Assembly (NCBI GenBank): GCA_903893545.1 | Contig: CAITMJ010000002.1 | Coordinates: 62,001 to 126,000, forward strand | Direction: 5' to 3' | Length of the DNA stretch: 64,000 nucleotides | From: an uncultured Chlamydiae bacterium | GTDB taxonomy: Bacteria > Chlamydiota > Chlamydiia > Chlamydiales > SM23-39 | Shown here: piece after piece, positions 1 to 8,196 of the stretch | How the letters are laid out: every line of letters starts with the position of its first letter | How positions within the stretch are numbered: position 1 is the first letter of the stretch | The notes under the pieces: model-generated | The model's database searches: none | Seen by the model: the letters and a program-made list of their open reading frames with translations, nothing else | What the model was told of the DNA's origin: nothing | Position numbers and translations under genes: made by a program

Positions 1-131
1 CACAACGCGTTAAAAAATTGTAAGTCGCTAAATTTGTAGGGGGTTGAGATGCGTTTTAGAAAAATATTCACAAAATGGATTGCGTAAATTCGCGTTTGCT
101 GGCTAAGATGTGGGATAACGTGGGAATGCTC

Positions 132-680
132 ATGAGCGGGTTCTTCTTCAGTGGTTCTAATTACGCAAAGATCGATGAGAAAGGACGTTTTGTTCTGCCT
201 CAAGACATGCGTTATGGTTTGGTGGAAGACGGCAAGTGCGAATTCGTCATCGGCCTCGGCCTCGGCGGCTGTCTTGCGATCTATCGCAAAAGCGCGATCG
301 GAAAAATCGTAGAACGATTTAGAAAAATGCAGCACGTCGCTCAATATCAGAAATTTTTCACTCTTTTCTTTTCGACTCTCCATCCTACTGAGTGCGATAA
401 AGTGGGCCGCGTCTCGCTGCCTGCCGTACTCAAAAACGCGATCGGCATCAAAAAAGATGTCGTAGTTGCCGGTGTGATGGATAAGATTGAAATCTGGCCG
501 AAAGAGGTTTATGAACGCAATCTTCGCGATCTTTTGGAAGGAACATCTACAGATATGAATTTAGCGAAAATGACCGAAGAGGCGTTCGCTTTGCTCAATG
601 AAGTAGAAGCTCCAACCCCTGCTGTTTCACCAACAGCTTCTATGAATCCGCTGTATTTCGGCTCTCCTGCAAAAGTATGA
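132..680 (+). CDS. mraZ: MraZ transcriptional regulator of the division/cell-wall cluster
   Basis: MraZ is a ring-forming DNA-binding protein that controls its own division and cell-wall operon. The protein (182 aa from the ATG at 132) has the duplicated MraZ fold: 'AKIDEKGRFVLP' near residue 12 and 'CDKVGRVSLP' near residue 91, each a DxxGRxxLP half-site. The reading frame stays open upstream to an ATG at 75, but the family starts just before the first repeat, so 132 (or the ATG at 126) is preferred. About 30 residues at the C-terminus extend beyond the usual ~150 aa and look disordered (Pro/Ala/Ser rich). Its stop overlaps the next start (ATGA), so it heads the operon. The promoter cannot be placed securely this close to the window edge. 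Confidence 0.93.
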   Translation: MSGFFFSGSNYAKIDEKGRFVLPQDMRYGLVEDGKCEFVIGLGLGGCLAIYRKSAIGKIVERFRKMQHVAQYQKFFTLFFSTLHPTECDKVGRVSLPAVLKNAIGIKKDVVVAGVMDKIEIWPKEVYERNLRDLLEGTSTDMNLAKMTEEAFALLNEVEAPTPAVSPTASMNPLYFGSPAKV

Positions 681-1573
681 GTAACGAGCACTCTTCTGTT
701 TTATTGGAGGAGGTTCTCCAAGCGTTCGAAGGGGTCGAACTAAAGACCTTTTTTGAAGGGACTTTGGGAGCTGGCGGCCATGCCAAGGCGATTTTATCAG
801 CTCATCCGGAGATCGAGAGCTACTTGGCCTGTGATCGCGATCCAAATGCGCATAGAATCGCAAAAGAGGTCTTAGCGCCTTTTGGGAAAAAAGTGGAATT
901 GATCCGAGGGAGCTATTCTGAATTGAATCGTTTTCTCGATGAAAGGGAAATTGAATCGATCGACGGGTATTTCATCGATATTGGAGTTTCTTCCATGCAG
1001 ATCGACAAAGCGGAAAGGGGTTTTAGCTTCCGGTTTGAAGGCCCGCTAGATATGAGGATGGACCCGACGGCAGATCTTACGGCGGCAATCATCGTCAACG
1101 AATATTCGCAGAAAGAGCTAGAGCGGATTTTTTGGGAGTACGGCGAAGAGAGGCAATCGAGAAGGGCGGCTGAGGCGATTGTAAAAATGCGTAAAAACCG
1201 GCGGATTGAGACGACGACAGAATTGATCGAGGTCGTAAAACCAGTATTGCATTGGGGCAAGATGCATCCTGCGACATTGATTTTCCAAGCGCTTCGGATC
1301 GCAGTAAATGACGAGCTTGGCGAGTTAGAAAAAGGGATCGATGCGGCGATAAAGCGGCTCTCCCCAGGTGGAAGAATGGCTGTGATCTCATTTCATAGTT
1401 TAGAAGACCGAATTGCAAAGCATCGGCTGAAAGACGTAGAGTTTAAAAAGAAAAGCGGGGAGGGGTGTTTGAAAATTATCACAAAAAAACCGATATGCCC
1501 ATCTCCAGAAGAGTGCCGAATAAATCCAAGAGCAAGAAGTGCAAAATTAAGAGTCGCTGAGAAGGTATGTTGA
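677..1573 (+). CDS. rsmH: 16S rRNA (cytosine-1402-N4)-methyltransferase RsmH (MraW)
   Basis: This SAM-dependent methyltransferase modifies C1402 in the decoding centre of 16S rRNA. The 298-aa length is normal. It shows the family's 'EGTLGAGGHAKAIL' SAM loop near residue 28, 'ACDRDPNA', 'DIGVSSMQID', 'RGFSFRFEGPLDMRMDP', 'IAVNDELGELEKG' and the C-terminal 'ISFHSLEDR' and 'NPRARSAKLRVAE' motifs. Start and stop overlap both neighbours, so translation is coupled to mraZ and the FtsL-like gene. The C. trachomatis counterpart is CT272 in the same order. Confidence 0.97.
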   Translation: MSNEHSSVLLEEVLQAFEGVELKTFFEGTLGAGGHAKAILSAHPEIESYLACDRDPNAHRIAKEVLAPFGKKVELIRGSYSELNRFLDEREIESIDGYFIDIGVSSMQIDKAERGFSFRFEGPLDMRMDPTADLTAAIIVNEYSQKELERIFWEYGEERQSRRAAEAIVKMRKNRRIETTTELIEVVKPVLHWGKMHPATLIFQALRIAVNDELGELEKGIDAAIKRLSPGGRMAVISFHSLEDRIAKHRLKDVEFKKKSGEGCLKIITKKPICPSPEECRINPRARSAKLRVAEKVC

Positions 1574-1860
1574 ATTTACTGGTTCGTTTAGGAATTTGTG
1601 TGGGCGTTTTTGGAACATTGCTTTTTTTCTATTTGGAAAAACAAAATGAGCTGACGCAACTCAAAATTCAATTGCCAAAGATAGAAAGGCAGATCGCAAA
1701 TCTCCGTGAAGAGAGTCGGCACCTCCGCTATGAGATCGATCAGTTTGAGAGTCCAACGCATTTGATCGAGCTTGCTCACCGGCCTGAATTCGGGCACCTT
1801 AAATATCCGCTTTTGAAGGAAATTCTCACGGTGCCTGAAGCTATCGCCTCCAATGAATAA
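1567..1860 (+). CDS. ftsL: FtsL-like small bitopic division protein
   Basis: The 97-aa protein has an N-terminal membrane segment (about residues 3-22) followed by a heptad-like coiled coil (about 24-65) and a short tail with 'LIELAHRPEFGHLKYP'. This size and topology, and the position between rsmH and ftsI, match FtsL, which bridges the division enzymes FtsW/FtsI. Sequence identity in the FtsL family is too low to prove the name by eye; the call rests on topology and synteny (CT271 position). It overlaps rsmH by 7 nt and ftsI by 8 nt. Confidence 0.7.
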   Translation: MLNLLVRLGICVGVFGTLLFFYLEKQNELTQLKIQLPKIERQIANLREESRHLRYEIDQFESPTHLIELAHRPEFGHLKYPLLKEILTVPEAIASNE

Positions 1861-3832
1861 ATTTGTCGATTCCAATGACCGCAAAAGGCTGTTTTTTGCG
1901 GCGACTTTTCTCTCCCTTCTCTTTTGCTCGCTCATCCTTCGCTTTTATCAGATTCAGATCGTACAACATAAGAGATGGAAATCAGTCGCTTTAGCCCAAC
2001 ATCAATTTGTAGAAAGCGAGCCATTTATGCGGGGCTGCTTCTACTCAAATCCAACAGTAAGACAAGGCCATCCAGAAGAACCGGTCCCTTTTGTCATCGA
2101 CGTACCCAAACACCATCTATTTATCGATCCCGATTCGATCCCTCTTCTTCTCAAAGAAAAAATGGCCAAAGAGCTTTCGATCTTCATCCAAGAAGAGCCT
2201 TCTTGGATTTACTCTGAGCTGATGAGAAAGAGCCGAAGCAGGAAAGTGGCTTCTTGGCTCGAGACAAAGAAGCGCGATGAGATCGCCGCTTGGTGGAGCG
2301 GTTTTTCCAAACGGGAAAAGATCGTGAAAAATGGGATTTACTTCAAAGCAGAGCCCCAAAGATCATATCCATTTGGCTCAATGCTCGGAGCTGTTTTACA
2401 TACTGTGCAAGAAGAAAAAGACCCCGTGACAGGACAAGCGCTTCCGACCGGTGGGCTCGAGATGCTTTTTAACTCTTATCTGCAGGGAAAACCGGGCAAG
2501 AGGCTGATTGTCCGCTCTCCTAGACATCCTCTCGATACGGGGAAAGTCTTGGAGGCGCCGGAACATGGAGCTGATGTCTACTTGACGATCAACCACTATT
2601 TACAGGCCATTGCCGAAGGAGAGTTAGCAAAAGGGGTCCAAGCGGCGGGCGCTCGTGGAGGTTGGGCCGTGATGATGGATCCGGAGACAGGAGAAATTTT
2701 GGCCCTTGCGCAGATGCCGATTTTTAATCCGGCATCTTACCGAGACTACTACAATCATCCTCATCTTTTAGAAGCTGCAAAAGTGAAAGCGGTGACTGAT
2801 TGCTTTGAGCCCGGATCGATTTTCAAACCGATCACTTTAGCCGTTTGTCTAAAAGCGAGCGAAGAATTAAAACAAGAGGGAAAAAAACCGATTCTCACTC
2901 CTGAGGAGTGGGTTCCAACGTCTAATGGTTGGTTTCCCGGAAGAAGCACGCCCTTAAAAGATGCCCGCGTCCATCGCGCACTTAACCTCAACTTAGCCGT
3001 CCAGAAATCTTCGAACGTATACATGGGCAGGGCCATTCAAAGACTTATCGAGACAAAAGGGGATATTTGGTATCGAAAAGCACTGGTAGAAATTTTTGGC
3101 CTCGGGCAAAAAACAGCGATTGAATTGCCGGCAGAAAGCATTGGCCTCGTTCCAACTCCTGGGAAGTTGCATCCAAATGGTAAACTCGAGTGGTCAGTCC
3201 CAACGCCTTACTCTCTTGCAATGGGGCACAACATCCTCGTCAATAGCATCCAAATGGTCCGCACCTATGCGATTTTAGCCAACGGTGGCTTTGATATAAA
3301 ACCTCACCTTGTTCGAAAAATTGCCAAAAAAGAGCAAATTTTCCTCGATAATACGAATCTAAAAAAGGGAAAACGGGTGCTCAGTGAAAATATTTCCAGA
3401 ACGCTTGTCCATGCAATGAAATTCGTCACGAAAGAAGGGGGGACTTCGAAAAGAGCCGATATTTCCGGGTATACTGAAGCTGGGAAATCTGGCACTGCCG
3501 AAAAAATTGTCGACGGCTTCTACTCAAAAACAGATAATATCTCCTCATTTTTGGGATTTGCGCCCGCAAAAAATCCCCGTTTTGTGTTGCTTGTCTCCAT
3601 CGATGAGCCGGAAGTAAAATACCTTCCAGGCATAGGCAAACACCAATACGGCGGCGTATGCGCAGCGCCGATCTTCCGAGAGATTGCGACCCAAGCGCTC
3701 CAATATCTCGGGGTTACGCCAGACGATCCGTATGGATTTCCCCCCGGAGATCCAAGGCGCGTCGCTGAAAAAGCTGACATGATCGCAGAAATGCAAGCAT
3801 TACGAGAAGATTACTTACGGCACAATGAATGA
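1853..3832 (+). CDS. ftsI: Division-specific peptidoglycan transpeptidase (PBP3/FtsI)
   Basis: This is a class B penicillin-binding protein (659 aa) that cross-links septal peptidoglycan. One N-terminal transmembrane helix (about residues 13-32) is followed by the dimerisation domain and a transpeptidase domain with all three active-site boxes: SIFK at about 322 (catalytic Ser322), SSN at about 386 and KSGT at about 545. No PASTA domain is present. It sits between the FtsL-like gene and murE with overlapping ends. Chlamydiae lack FtsZ, so this enzyme presumably works with the MreB-based division machinery (established for the phylum, not visible here). Confidence 0.96.
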   Translation: MNKFVDSNDRKRLFFAATFLSLLFCSLILRFYQIQIVQHKRWKSVALAQHQFVESEPFMRGCFYSNPTVRQGHPEEPVPFVIDVPKHHLFIDPDSIPLLLKEKMAKELSIFIQEEPSWIYSELMRKSRSRKVASWLETKKRDEIAAWWSGFSKREKIVKNGIYFKAEPQRSYPFGSMLGAVLHTVQEEKDPVTGQALPTGGLEMLFNSYLQGKPGKRLIVRSPRHPLDTGKVLEAPEHGADVYLTINHYLQAIAEGELAKGVQAAGARGGWAVMMDPETGEILALAQMPIFNPASYRDYYNHPHLLEAAKVKAVTDCFEPGSIFKPITLAVCLKASEELKQEGKKPILTPEEWVPTSNGWFPGRSTPLKDARVHRALNLNLAVQKSSNVYMGRAIQRLIETKGDIWYRKALVEIFGLGQKTAIELPAESIGLVPTPGKLHPNGKLEWSVPTPYSLAMGHNILVNSIQMVRTYAILANGGFDIKPHLVRKIAKKEQIFLDNTNLKKGKRVLSENISRTLVHAMKFVTKEGGTSKRADISGYTEAGKSGTAEKIVDGFYSKTDNISSFLGFAPAKNPRFVLLVSIDEPEVKYLPGIGKHQYGGVCAAPIFREIATQALQYLGVTPDDPYGFPPGDPRRVAEKADMIAEMQALREDYLRHNE

Positions 3833-5253
3833 AACTAAAAGCGCTTTTAAGAGGACTCAAAGGGATCGAAGTCAAGGGCTCAAAAGAGATCTCTATCACG
3901 GGTCTTACTGCAGACTCTAGGACCGCCGCCCCTGGAAATCTCTTCATTGCAAGAAAGGGAAGCGCCTACAATGGCGCGGAGTTTATTCCGAAAGCATTAG
4001 AGGCCGGCGCGATTGCCATTGTGACCGATTTTTATGACCCTTTTTGCAAAGCCACGCAAGTCCTTGTAGAGCGCCCTGAAACGCTCGAGCCGCTGCTTGC
4101 CAGCCGCTTTTACGGCGCTCCATCAAAAGAGCTCTTTGTCGTTGGCGTTACGGGAACAAAAGGGAAAACGACGACGACCTATCTCATCCATCACCTGTTA
4201 AATGGCCTCAAGATCAAGACGGGGCTTGTCGGGACAGTCGAGACGATTCTTGGAGAAGAAAGACGCCCCTCCTCGCTAACCACGCATAGCGCCATTGAAA
4301 ATCAACGGCTTTTAAAAGAAATGGCGACCAAAGGCTGCAAGGCAGTGAGCTTTGAAGTTTCCTCTCATGGGCTTGAACAAAATCGAGTGGAAGAGATCAG
4401 TTTTGATGTGGGTCTATTTACAAACCTCTATTCCGACCACCTCGACTATCATCCCACCATGGAAGCCTATGCATCGGCCAAAAGAAAGCTATTTGCCAAT
4501 GTAAAAAAAGCGATCTTCAATGCAGACGATCCTTGGACGCCATACATGCAGGAGGGGTGCAAAAGCCCTATTTGGACATTCGGTATTGAAAAAGATGCGA
4601 CTTTTCGAGCTATGAACGTGCAGTTTGACGAGAGCGGAACAACGTTCTTTGTAGAAAAACAGAGATTCTCTCTTCCTCTTATGGGGAGGTTTAACGTTTA
4701 CAATGCGCTTGGCGCGATTGCCATTGGTAGGCACATGGGAGCAGATCTTGTGCAAATTGCCCACATTCTCTCCTCTTTTCAGACAGCGCCCGGAAGGCTT
4801 GAACAAGTGATGAACGATCGGAATATTTGGGTATTTGTCGATTTTGCCCACACCGGCGAAGCCTTGGAAAACGTATTAGTGACACTTCGCGAGATCGCTC
4901 GTAAGCGAGTGATTTGCGTCTTTGGATCTGGAGGAAATCGAGATCCCCAAAGGCGTACGCAGATGGGCAAAGCCGCTGAAAAATATGCAGATGTTGGGAT
5001 CATTACCTCTGATAATCCAAGAAACGAAGATCCTTTATCCATTTGCCAGCAAATTCGAAATGCCTACCAAGACCCCTCTAAGCCAATCCTAGAAATCGAT
5101 CGGCAAGCTGCGATTTCTCTGGCCATTGGGATGGCAGAGGCAGAAGATATTGTTCTTATCGCAGGGAAAGGGCATGAAAAAGTGCAGAAATTTGCCCATC
5201 AAACCATCCCATTTGATGATGTTGCGGTTGCAAAAGAGGCATTGCAAAAGTGA
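3829..5253 (+). CDS. murE: UDP-MurNAc-tripeptide ligase, meso-DAP type (MurE)
   Basis: MurE adds the third amino acid to UDP-MurNAc-L-Ala-D-Glu using ATP. The 474-aa protein has the P-loop 'GVTGTKGKTTT' at about residues 106-116, the 'SSHGLEQNR' and 'NLYSDHLDYH' substrate/Mg regions, and 'GSGGNRDPQRR'. The specificity loop reads DNPR (about residues 395-398), the motif associated with meso-diaminopimelate rather than lysine. The usual DYAHTPD segment is varied to 'DFAHTGEA'. It overlaps ftsI by ATGA, in the CT270-CT269 order of C. trachomatis. Confidence 0.96.
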   Translation: MKLKALLRGLKGIEVKGSKEISITGLTADSRTAAPGNLFIARKGSAYNGAEFIPKALEAGAIAIVTDFYDPFCKATQVLVERPETLEPLLASRFYGAPSKELFVVGVTGTKGKTTTTYLIHHLLNGLKIKTGLVGTVETILGEERRPSSLTTHSAIENQRLLKEMATKGCKAVSFEVSSHGLEQNRVEEISFDVGLFTNLYSDHLDYHPTMEAYASAKRKLFANVKKAIFNADDPWTPYMQEGCKSPIWTFGIEKDATFRAMNVQFDESGTTFFVEKQRFSLPLMGRFNVYNALGAIAIGRHMGADLVQIAHILSSFQTAPGRLEQVMNDRNIWVFVDFAHTGEALENVLVTLREIARKRVICVFGSGGNRDPQRRTQMGKAAEKYADVGIITSDNPRNEDPLSICQQIRNAYQDPSKPILEIDRQAAISLAIGMAEAEDIVLIAGKGHEKVQKFAHQTIPFDDVAVAKEALQK

Positions 5254-5281
5254 TTCGAATTTGAGAAACTCACTTTCTTCT

Positions 5282-5926
5282 ATGATTAAGATCCTGGCTC
5301 TATTTTTTCTTTTCTGTACGAACTTTCCATTGCATTCGGCTTTGACAGTTTCTGACGACGCCCCCGTGGTGATTGTCGATGTCGGCCATGGAGGGACAGA
5401 TTTAGGCGCGCGCGCGCGTCCTCCTTATTGTGAAGAAAAAAGGATCTGCCTGCAAACGGCAAGGCTTGTGAAAAAGCACTTAAACCAGCTCGGCTATCGG
5501 GTCGTGATGACGCGCGATACGGATGCCTTTGTTTCACTGGCAAGAAGAGTAGAGATTGCGGGTCAGGCTAGCGGAGATCTTTTTGTCAGCATCCACTACA
5601 ACTCCACTCGCAATCCCACAGCGCAAGGGATCGAAGTGTTTTTTTACGACAATCGGGATGATCGCACTCGCTCAAATGCCTCTCGCAAGCTCGCAGATGT
5701 TGTGCTTAGCCGAGTCATTCGCCGCACATCGGCGGTTTCTCGTGGGGTCAAAAAAGGCAATTTCTACGTTATCCGGGAAGCGACCATGCCGGCGATTCTC
5801 GTAGAAGGGGGATTCATTTCCAATCCTGAGGAAAGATCCCAGCTAAGAACGCGTGAATACCAAGAAAAGATCGCCCGCGGCATCGTCGATGGGGTCGACC
5901 TCTTTTTCAAGAAGCGTATCAAGTAA
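5282..5926 (+). CDS. amiA: Exported N-acetylmuramoyl-L-alanine amidase (Amidase_3)
   Basis: A zinc amidase that removes stem peptides from peptidoglycan at division. Starting at ATG 5282 gives 214 aa with a signal peptide (residues 1-20); the frame is open further upstream but only across murE. Zinc and catalytic residues fit the family: His36 in 'DVGHGG', Glu51/52, His105 in 'SIHYNS' and Glu175 in 'LVEGGF'. It is a single catalytic domain without AMIN or SPOR modules. It follows murE by 28 nt, as amiA (CT268) follows murE in C. trachomatis, where it also remodels the septal ring. Confidence 0.93.
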   Translation: MIKILALFFLFCTNFPLHSALTVSDDAPVVIVDVGHGGTDLGARARPPYCEEKRICLQTARLVKKHLNQLGYRVVMTRDTDAFVSLARRVEIAGQASGDLFVSIHYNSTRNPTAQGIEVFFYDNRDDRTRSNASRKLADVVLSRVIRRTSAVSRGVKKGNFYVIREATMPAILVEGGFISNPEERSQLRTREYQEKIARGIVDGVDLFFKKRIK

Positions 5927-5932
5927 TCGGCA

Positions 5933-5960
5933 TTGACTTATTCATAACCTCATTTATACT
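5933..5960 (+). promoter_or_regulatory. Candidate major-sigma promoter for the 5986 gene
   Basis: TTGACT (5933-5938) and TATACT (5955-5960) are separated by 16 nt and lie 26 nt upstream of the start at 5986, which has a strong GGGAGG ribosome site. This marks the start of a new transcription unit after the cell-wall operon. Confidence 0.6.
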
Positions 5961-5985
5961 GGCGAGTATTTTTTGGGAGGCTCAA

Positions 5986-6288
5986 ATGATTCATAAATTC
6001 CTTTTATTTTTACTCGCTGTATTTTCTTTCCATGCCCAAGCGCAAGATTGCTCTATCAATACAGCTGATAAAAACTACTTATCTTCAGAATGTATTCACA
6101 TTGAAAAAGATGCCATTTTTGTATTTTTGAACAATCAATGGGCTCGAGTCCCTTCCCTTCATAGCGATGCGCGAGGAGTCTATGTTGAAGGCTTTAAACT
6201 ATTGCCTTGGTATTGTTCAAATTGTGGGCGATGGACAACTGGATTTTTTTGCTGTGAACATTGCGGCGCCGTTCCCAGCAAGGGTTAA
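5986..6288 (+). CDS. Small exported Cys-rich (zinc-ribbon-like) protein, unknown function
   Basis: I do not recognise this family. The 100-aa product has a clear signal peptide (about residues 1-19, cut after 'HAQA') and a C-terminal CxxC...CCxxC cluster ('WYCSNCGRWTTGFFCCEHCG'), which would suit a zinc ribbon or disulfides. A GGGAGG ribosome site lies 5 nt before the ATG. It is followed after 2 nt by the next gene, so both are probably co-transcribed. Exported zinc ribbons are uncommon, and disulfide bonding in the periplasm is an alternative reading of the cysteines. Confidence 0.75.
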   Translation: MIHKFLLFLLAVFSFHAQAQDCSINTADKNYLSSECIHIEKDAIFVFLNNQWARVPSLHSDARGVYVEGFKLLPWYCSNCGRWTTGFFCCEHCGAVPSKG

Positions 6289-6290
6289 GT

Positions 6291-7190
6291 GTGATCAAAC
6301 CAAAGATTGCATTGGTTCTTTCGATGTTTGTGATTGCAGCCTTATCTTGGTATTGCCTATTTCCTAGCATGCCAAGAGAGCTTGAAGGATCAAAAACAGC
6401 GCATTTGATCCCCAAAAGAGATCGTGAAAGGCTTGAATATTTCTTTAGACGGTTGATATTTTGGGATGGTAGTGGTTATGTCTTAATGGGCAGTAAGCCC
6501 TGTTCCATTGCTTTATTTCAAAGACCAACCGCTTTTAGCAGCCATTTTCTAGACAGCTTTACGTTTTCAAACATTCGATTTTGGTTAGGCTGGAAAACCT
6601 GGGAAAAATATGAACATCTTTTCCCCCATCCATGTTTTTCTCTCTTAAGAGAAGATCGGGCAAATGGTCAATCGCTTTTGATATTCATCAATAAGGCAGA
6701 ATTTCTTCAAACCGTCGCTTCTCATAGAGAAGATTTTGAATCGATCCTTAAAAATCCCATCGAATGGAATCAACTCGAATCAAAAGCTCTTTTTGATGAA
6801 CAGTTGCAAAACAATGATTTTCTTATCGGGATTATTCTTGGATACGGAAGAAACAATGCGTGGTTATATTCCCAAAGAAATCTTTTTTCAGAAAAAACAA
6901 AACCGCTTGTTTCATTCACAGATCTTCAGGAAAATGAGCGTGTTTCTAATTACATAGCATCTAAGGGTTTTTGGGGATTTGCTTCAGGGGCTCTATTTGA
7001 AGACATTTCTAAAATGCCCTTGCCCGGTTTTGTAGTTGATGCAAACGATCCTGAAACCAAGCAGCTCAAAGTGAAGTACTCCAAGAGTCGAGAAGAGATC
7101 ATTCAATATTATGAGGGGGAAAATTTTCTCGACGCTACTTTAGAGCTATTCACAAAATCATCAGCCGTGCACGACAAAAATCAACGATAA
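6291..7190 (+). CDS. Membrane-anchored protein of unknown function, 299 aa
   Basis: Not recognised. A GTG at 6291, two nt after the previous stop and preceded by an AAGGG, gives 299 aa with an N-terminal membrane anchor (about residues 5-24) and a soluble remainder. An ATG at 6261 would add ten residues inside the upstream gene. The soluble part is rich in aromatic residues and contains 'NDFLIGIILGYGRNNAWLY' at roughly two thirds of its length. The last codons and the stop lie inside a dispersed palindromic element that begins at 7173, so the natural C-terminus may have been replaced. Confidence 0.7.
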   Translation: MIKPKIALVLSMFVIAALSWYCLFPSMPRELEGSKTAHLIPKRDRERLEYFFRRLIFWDGSGYVLMGSKPCSIALFQRPTAFSSHFLDSFTFSNIRFWLGWKTWEKYEHLFPHPCFSLLREDRANGQSLLIFINKAEFLQTVASHREDFESILKNPIEWNQLESKALFDEQLQNNDFLIGIILGYGRNNAWLYSQRNLFSEKTKPLVSFTDLQENERVSNYIASKGFWGFASGALFEDISKMPLPGFVVDANDPETKQLKVKYSKSREEIIQYYEGENFLDATLELFTKSSAVHDKNQR

Positions 7191-7280
7191 AACGATAGAA
7201 CAATGAAAAAAGTTAGCCGCAAAGCAGTCGTGATTCTTCTTATCATTATATCGTTTCATCGTTTCATCGTTGATTTTTCG
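7173..7280. repeat. Palindromic element, copy A (MITE-like)
   Basis: About 108 bp with long imperfect terminal inverted repeats: GACAAAAATCAACGAT at the left and ATCGTTGATTTTTCG at the right. The middle contains a 'tagccgcaaagcagtc' stem followed by 'gattcttcttatc'. The same element lies inverted at 21035-21127. It supplies the stop codon of the preceding gene and could act as a transcription terminator hairpin. Confidence 0.85.
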
Positions 7281-7373
7281 TTGCATGTGCATTAAGTTGC
7301 TTATTATAAGCTTATTATAGAATGCTCGTGTCTGAGTGTTTAGATTGTTAGTGATCTTTTAAATATTTTGTTA

Positions 7374-7379
7374 TATAAT
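7374..7379 (+). promoter_or_regulatory. Candidate -10 hexamer for the 7422 gene
   Basis: A perfect TATAAT lies 43 nt before the ATG at 7422. No convincing -35 hexamer lies 16-18 nt upstream, so only the -10 is called. Confidence 0.35.
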
Positions 7380-7421
7380 AGAGCTAAGGCGTTTATTGTA
7401 TTAATGAAAATAAGAGGGATT

Positions 7422-7616
7422 ATGGAGATTAGTGCAACAAGTTTAGTCACTGCAGAACAGCAGCAGCAGGCGCTTCTTATAGAAGAGCAGCTTCTTCTGG
7501 CAGAGCAGGATGCCGCGACAAAGGCATCGCAAGGGCAGGCTTCTTCATCTTCAGCTACCCAGCCAGTCGATAACAGTGGAAACACAATGCTTCCATCTGT
7601 CGCTAATAAAGTCTAA
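7422..7616 (+). CDS. Short hypothetical protein, 64 aa
   Basis: Not recognised. The ATG at 7422 follows an AGAGGGA ribosome site at 7-nt spacing. An in-frame upstream codon at 7368 overlaps the candidate -10 and is less likely. The product is Gln/Ala/Ser rich, with an acidic helix-forming stretch ('EEQLLLAEQDAATKA') and no membrane segment. The composition resembles short low-complexity proteins in chlamydial genomes that are often suspected secretion substrates, but nothing here proves that. Confidence 0.5.
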   Translation: MEISATSLVTAEQQQQALLIEEQLLLAEQDAATKASQGQASSSSATQPVDNSGNTMLPSVANKV

Positions 7617-7650
7617 CCCATCTCAGTATCTGGTTGTCCTTGTTTTTTTC

Positions 7651-8112
7651 AGACTGCGTCCTCGGCGGGAATTCCCTTCGGGCCGGTTCGCTCCAGAGTC
7701 GCTTCACTTCAATTCCGCACGAAGCACGCATTACTAGCCCGCTATGCAAATAAATGGCAAATAGCTGGCTGCGGCTTTGCCATATTGATCCTCCATCGTC
7801 GGCCATAGTTTTACTATGTCCTCCTCCTTCGGAGCACTTCGCTTCAATCTGGCTTCACCTCGCTTGCGCTCTTTGTCATTTATTTGCATAGCGAACTAGT
7901 GGCATGCTTCTCTCAGACTGCGTCCTCGGCGGGAATTCCCTCCGGGCCGGTTCGCTCCAGAGTCGCTTCACTTCAATTCCGCACGAAGCATGCACTGGCA
8001 TGCTTCTCTCAGACTGCGTCCTCGGCGGGAATTCCCTTCGGGCCGGTTCGCTCCAGAGTCGCTTCACTTCAATTCCGCACGAAGCATGCACTGGCATGCT
8101 TCTCTCGAACTT
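7651..8112. repeat. 96-bp tandem repeat array abutting tRNA-Arg
   Basis: Three near-identical 80-bp cores start at 7651, 7915 and 8011; spacing between cores 2 and 3 is 96 bp. Each core begins 'agactgcgtcctcggcggg' and ends 'gcacgaagca(t/c)gca', and the units are joined by 'ggcatgcttctctc'. The next position in register (8107) is the 3' end of tRNA-Arg, which shares 'ctcggcgggaatt' and the 'ggcatgcttctctc' lead with the repeat. The 497-nt gap between the 7422 gene and the tRNA is filled by this array plus the inserted element at 7733-7900. Confidence 0.85.
7733..7900. mobile_element. 168-bp inverted-repeat element inserted in the tandem array (MITE-like)
   Basis: The element has 29-bp terminal inverted repeats with three mismatches; the left begins ACTAGCCCGCTATGCAAA and the right ends TTTGCATAGCGAACTAGT. 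A short internal palindrome (CATAGTTTTACTATG) lies near the centre. No transposase gene is present. Repeat cores 1 and 2 are 264 bp apart, exactly 96 + 168, so the element interrupts an otherwise regular 96-bp period. Confidence 0.75.
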
Positions 8113-8185
8113 CGTTCTCGGCGGGAATTGAACCCTCGACCTGTCGCTTAGGAGGCGACCGCTCTATCCACTGAGCTACGAGAAC
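8113..8185 (-). tRNA. tRNA-Arg (anticodon CCT)
   Basis: Read on the minus strand the acceptor stem GTTCTCG pairs with CGAGAAC, the D-arm begins TAGCTCAG, the anticodon loop CTCCTAA sits on a GTCGC/GCGAC stem giving CCT, and the T-arm contains GGTTCAATTCC. The discriminator base is G. CCA is not encoded. Confidence 0.95.
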
Positions 8186-8196
8186 AAGAACCGTCT

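Noticed and set aside
7876..8097. Reading frames with internal protein repeats across the 96-bp array
   Set aside because: They come from the DNA repeat itself, exist on both strands, lack ribosome sites and end in the repeat or tRNA.
7651..8112. CRISPR array
   Set aside because: The repeat core is 80 bp with only 16-nt identical spacers and there are no cas genes.
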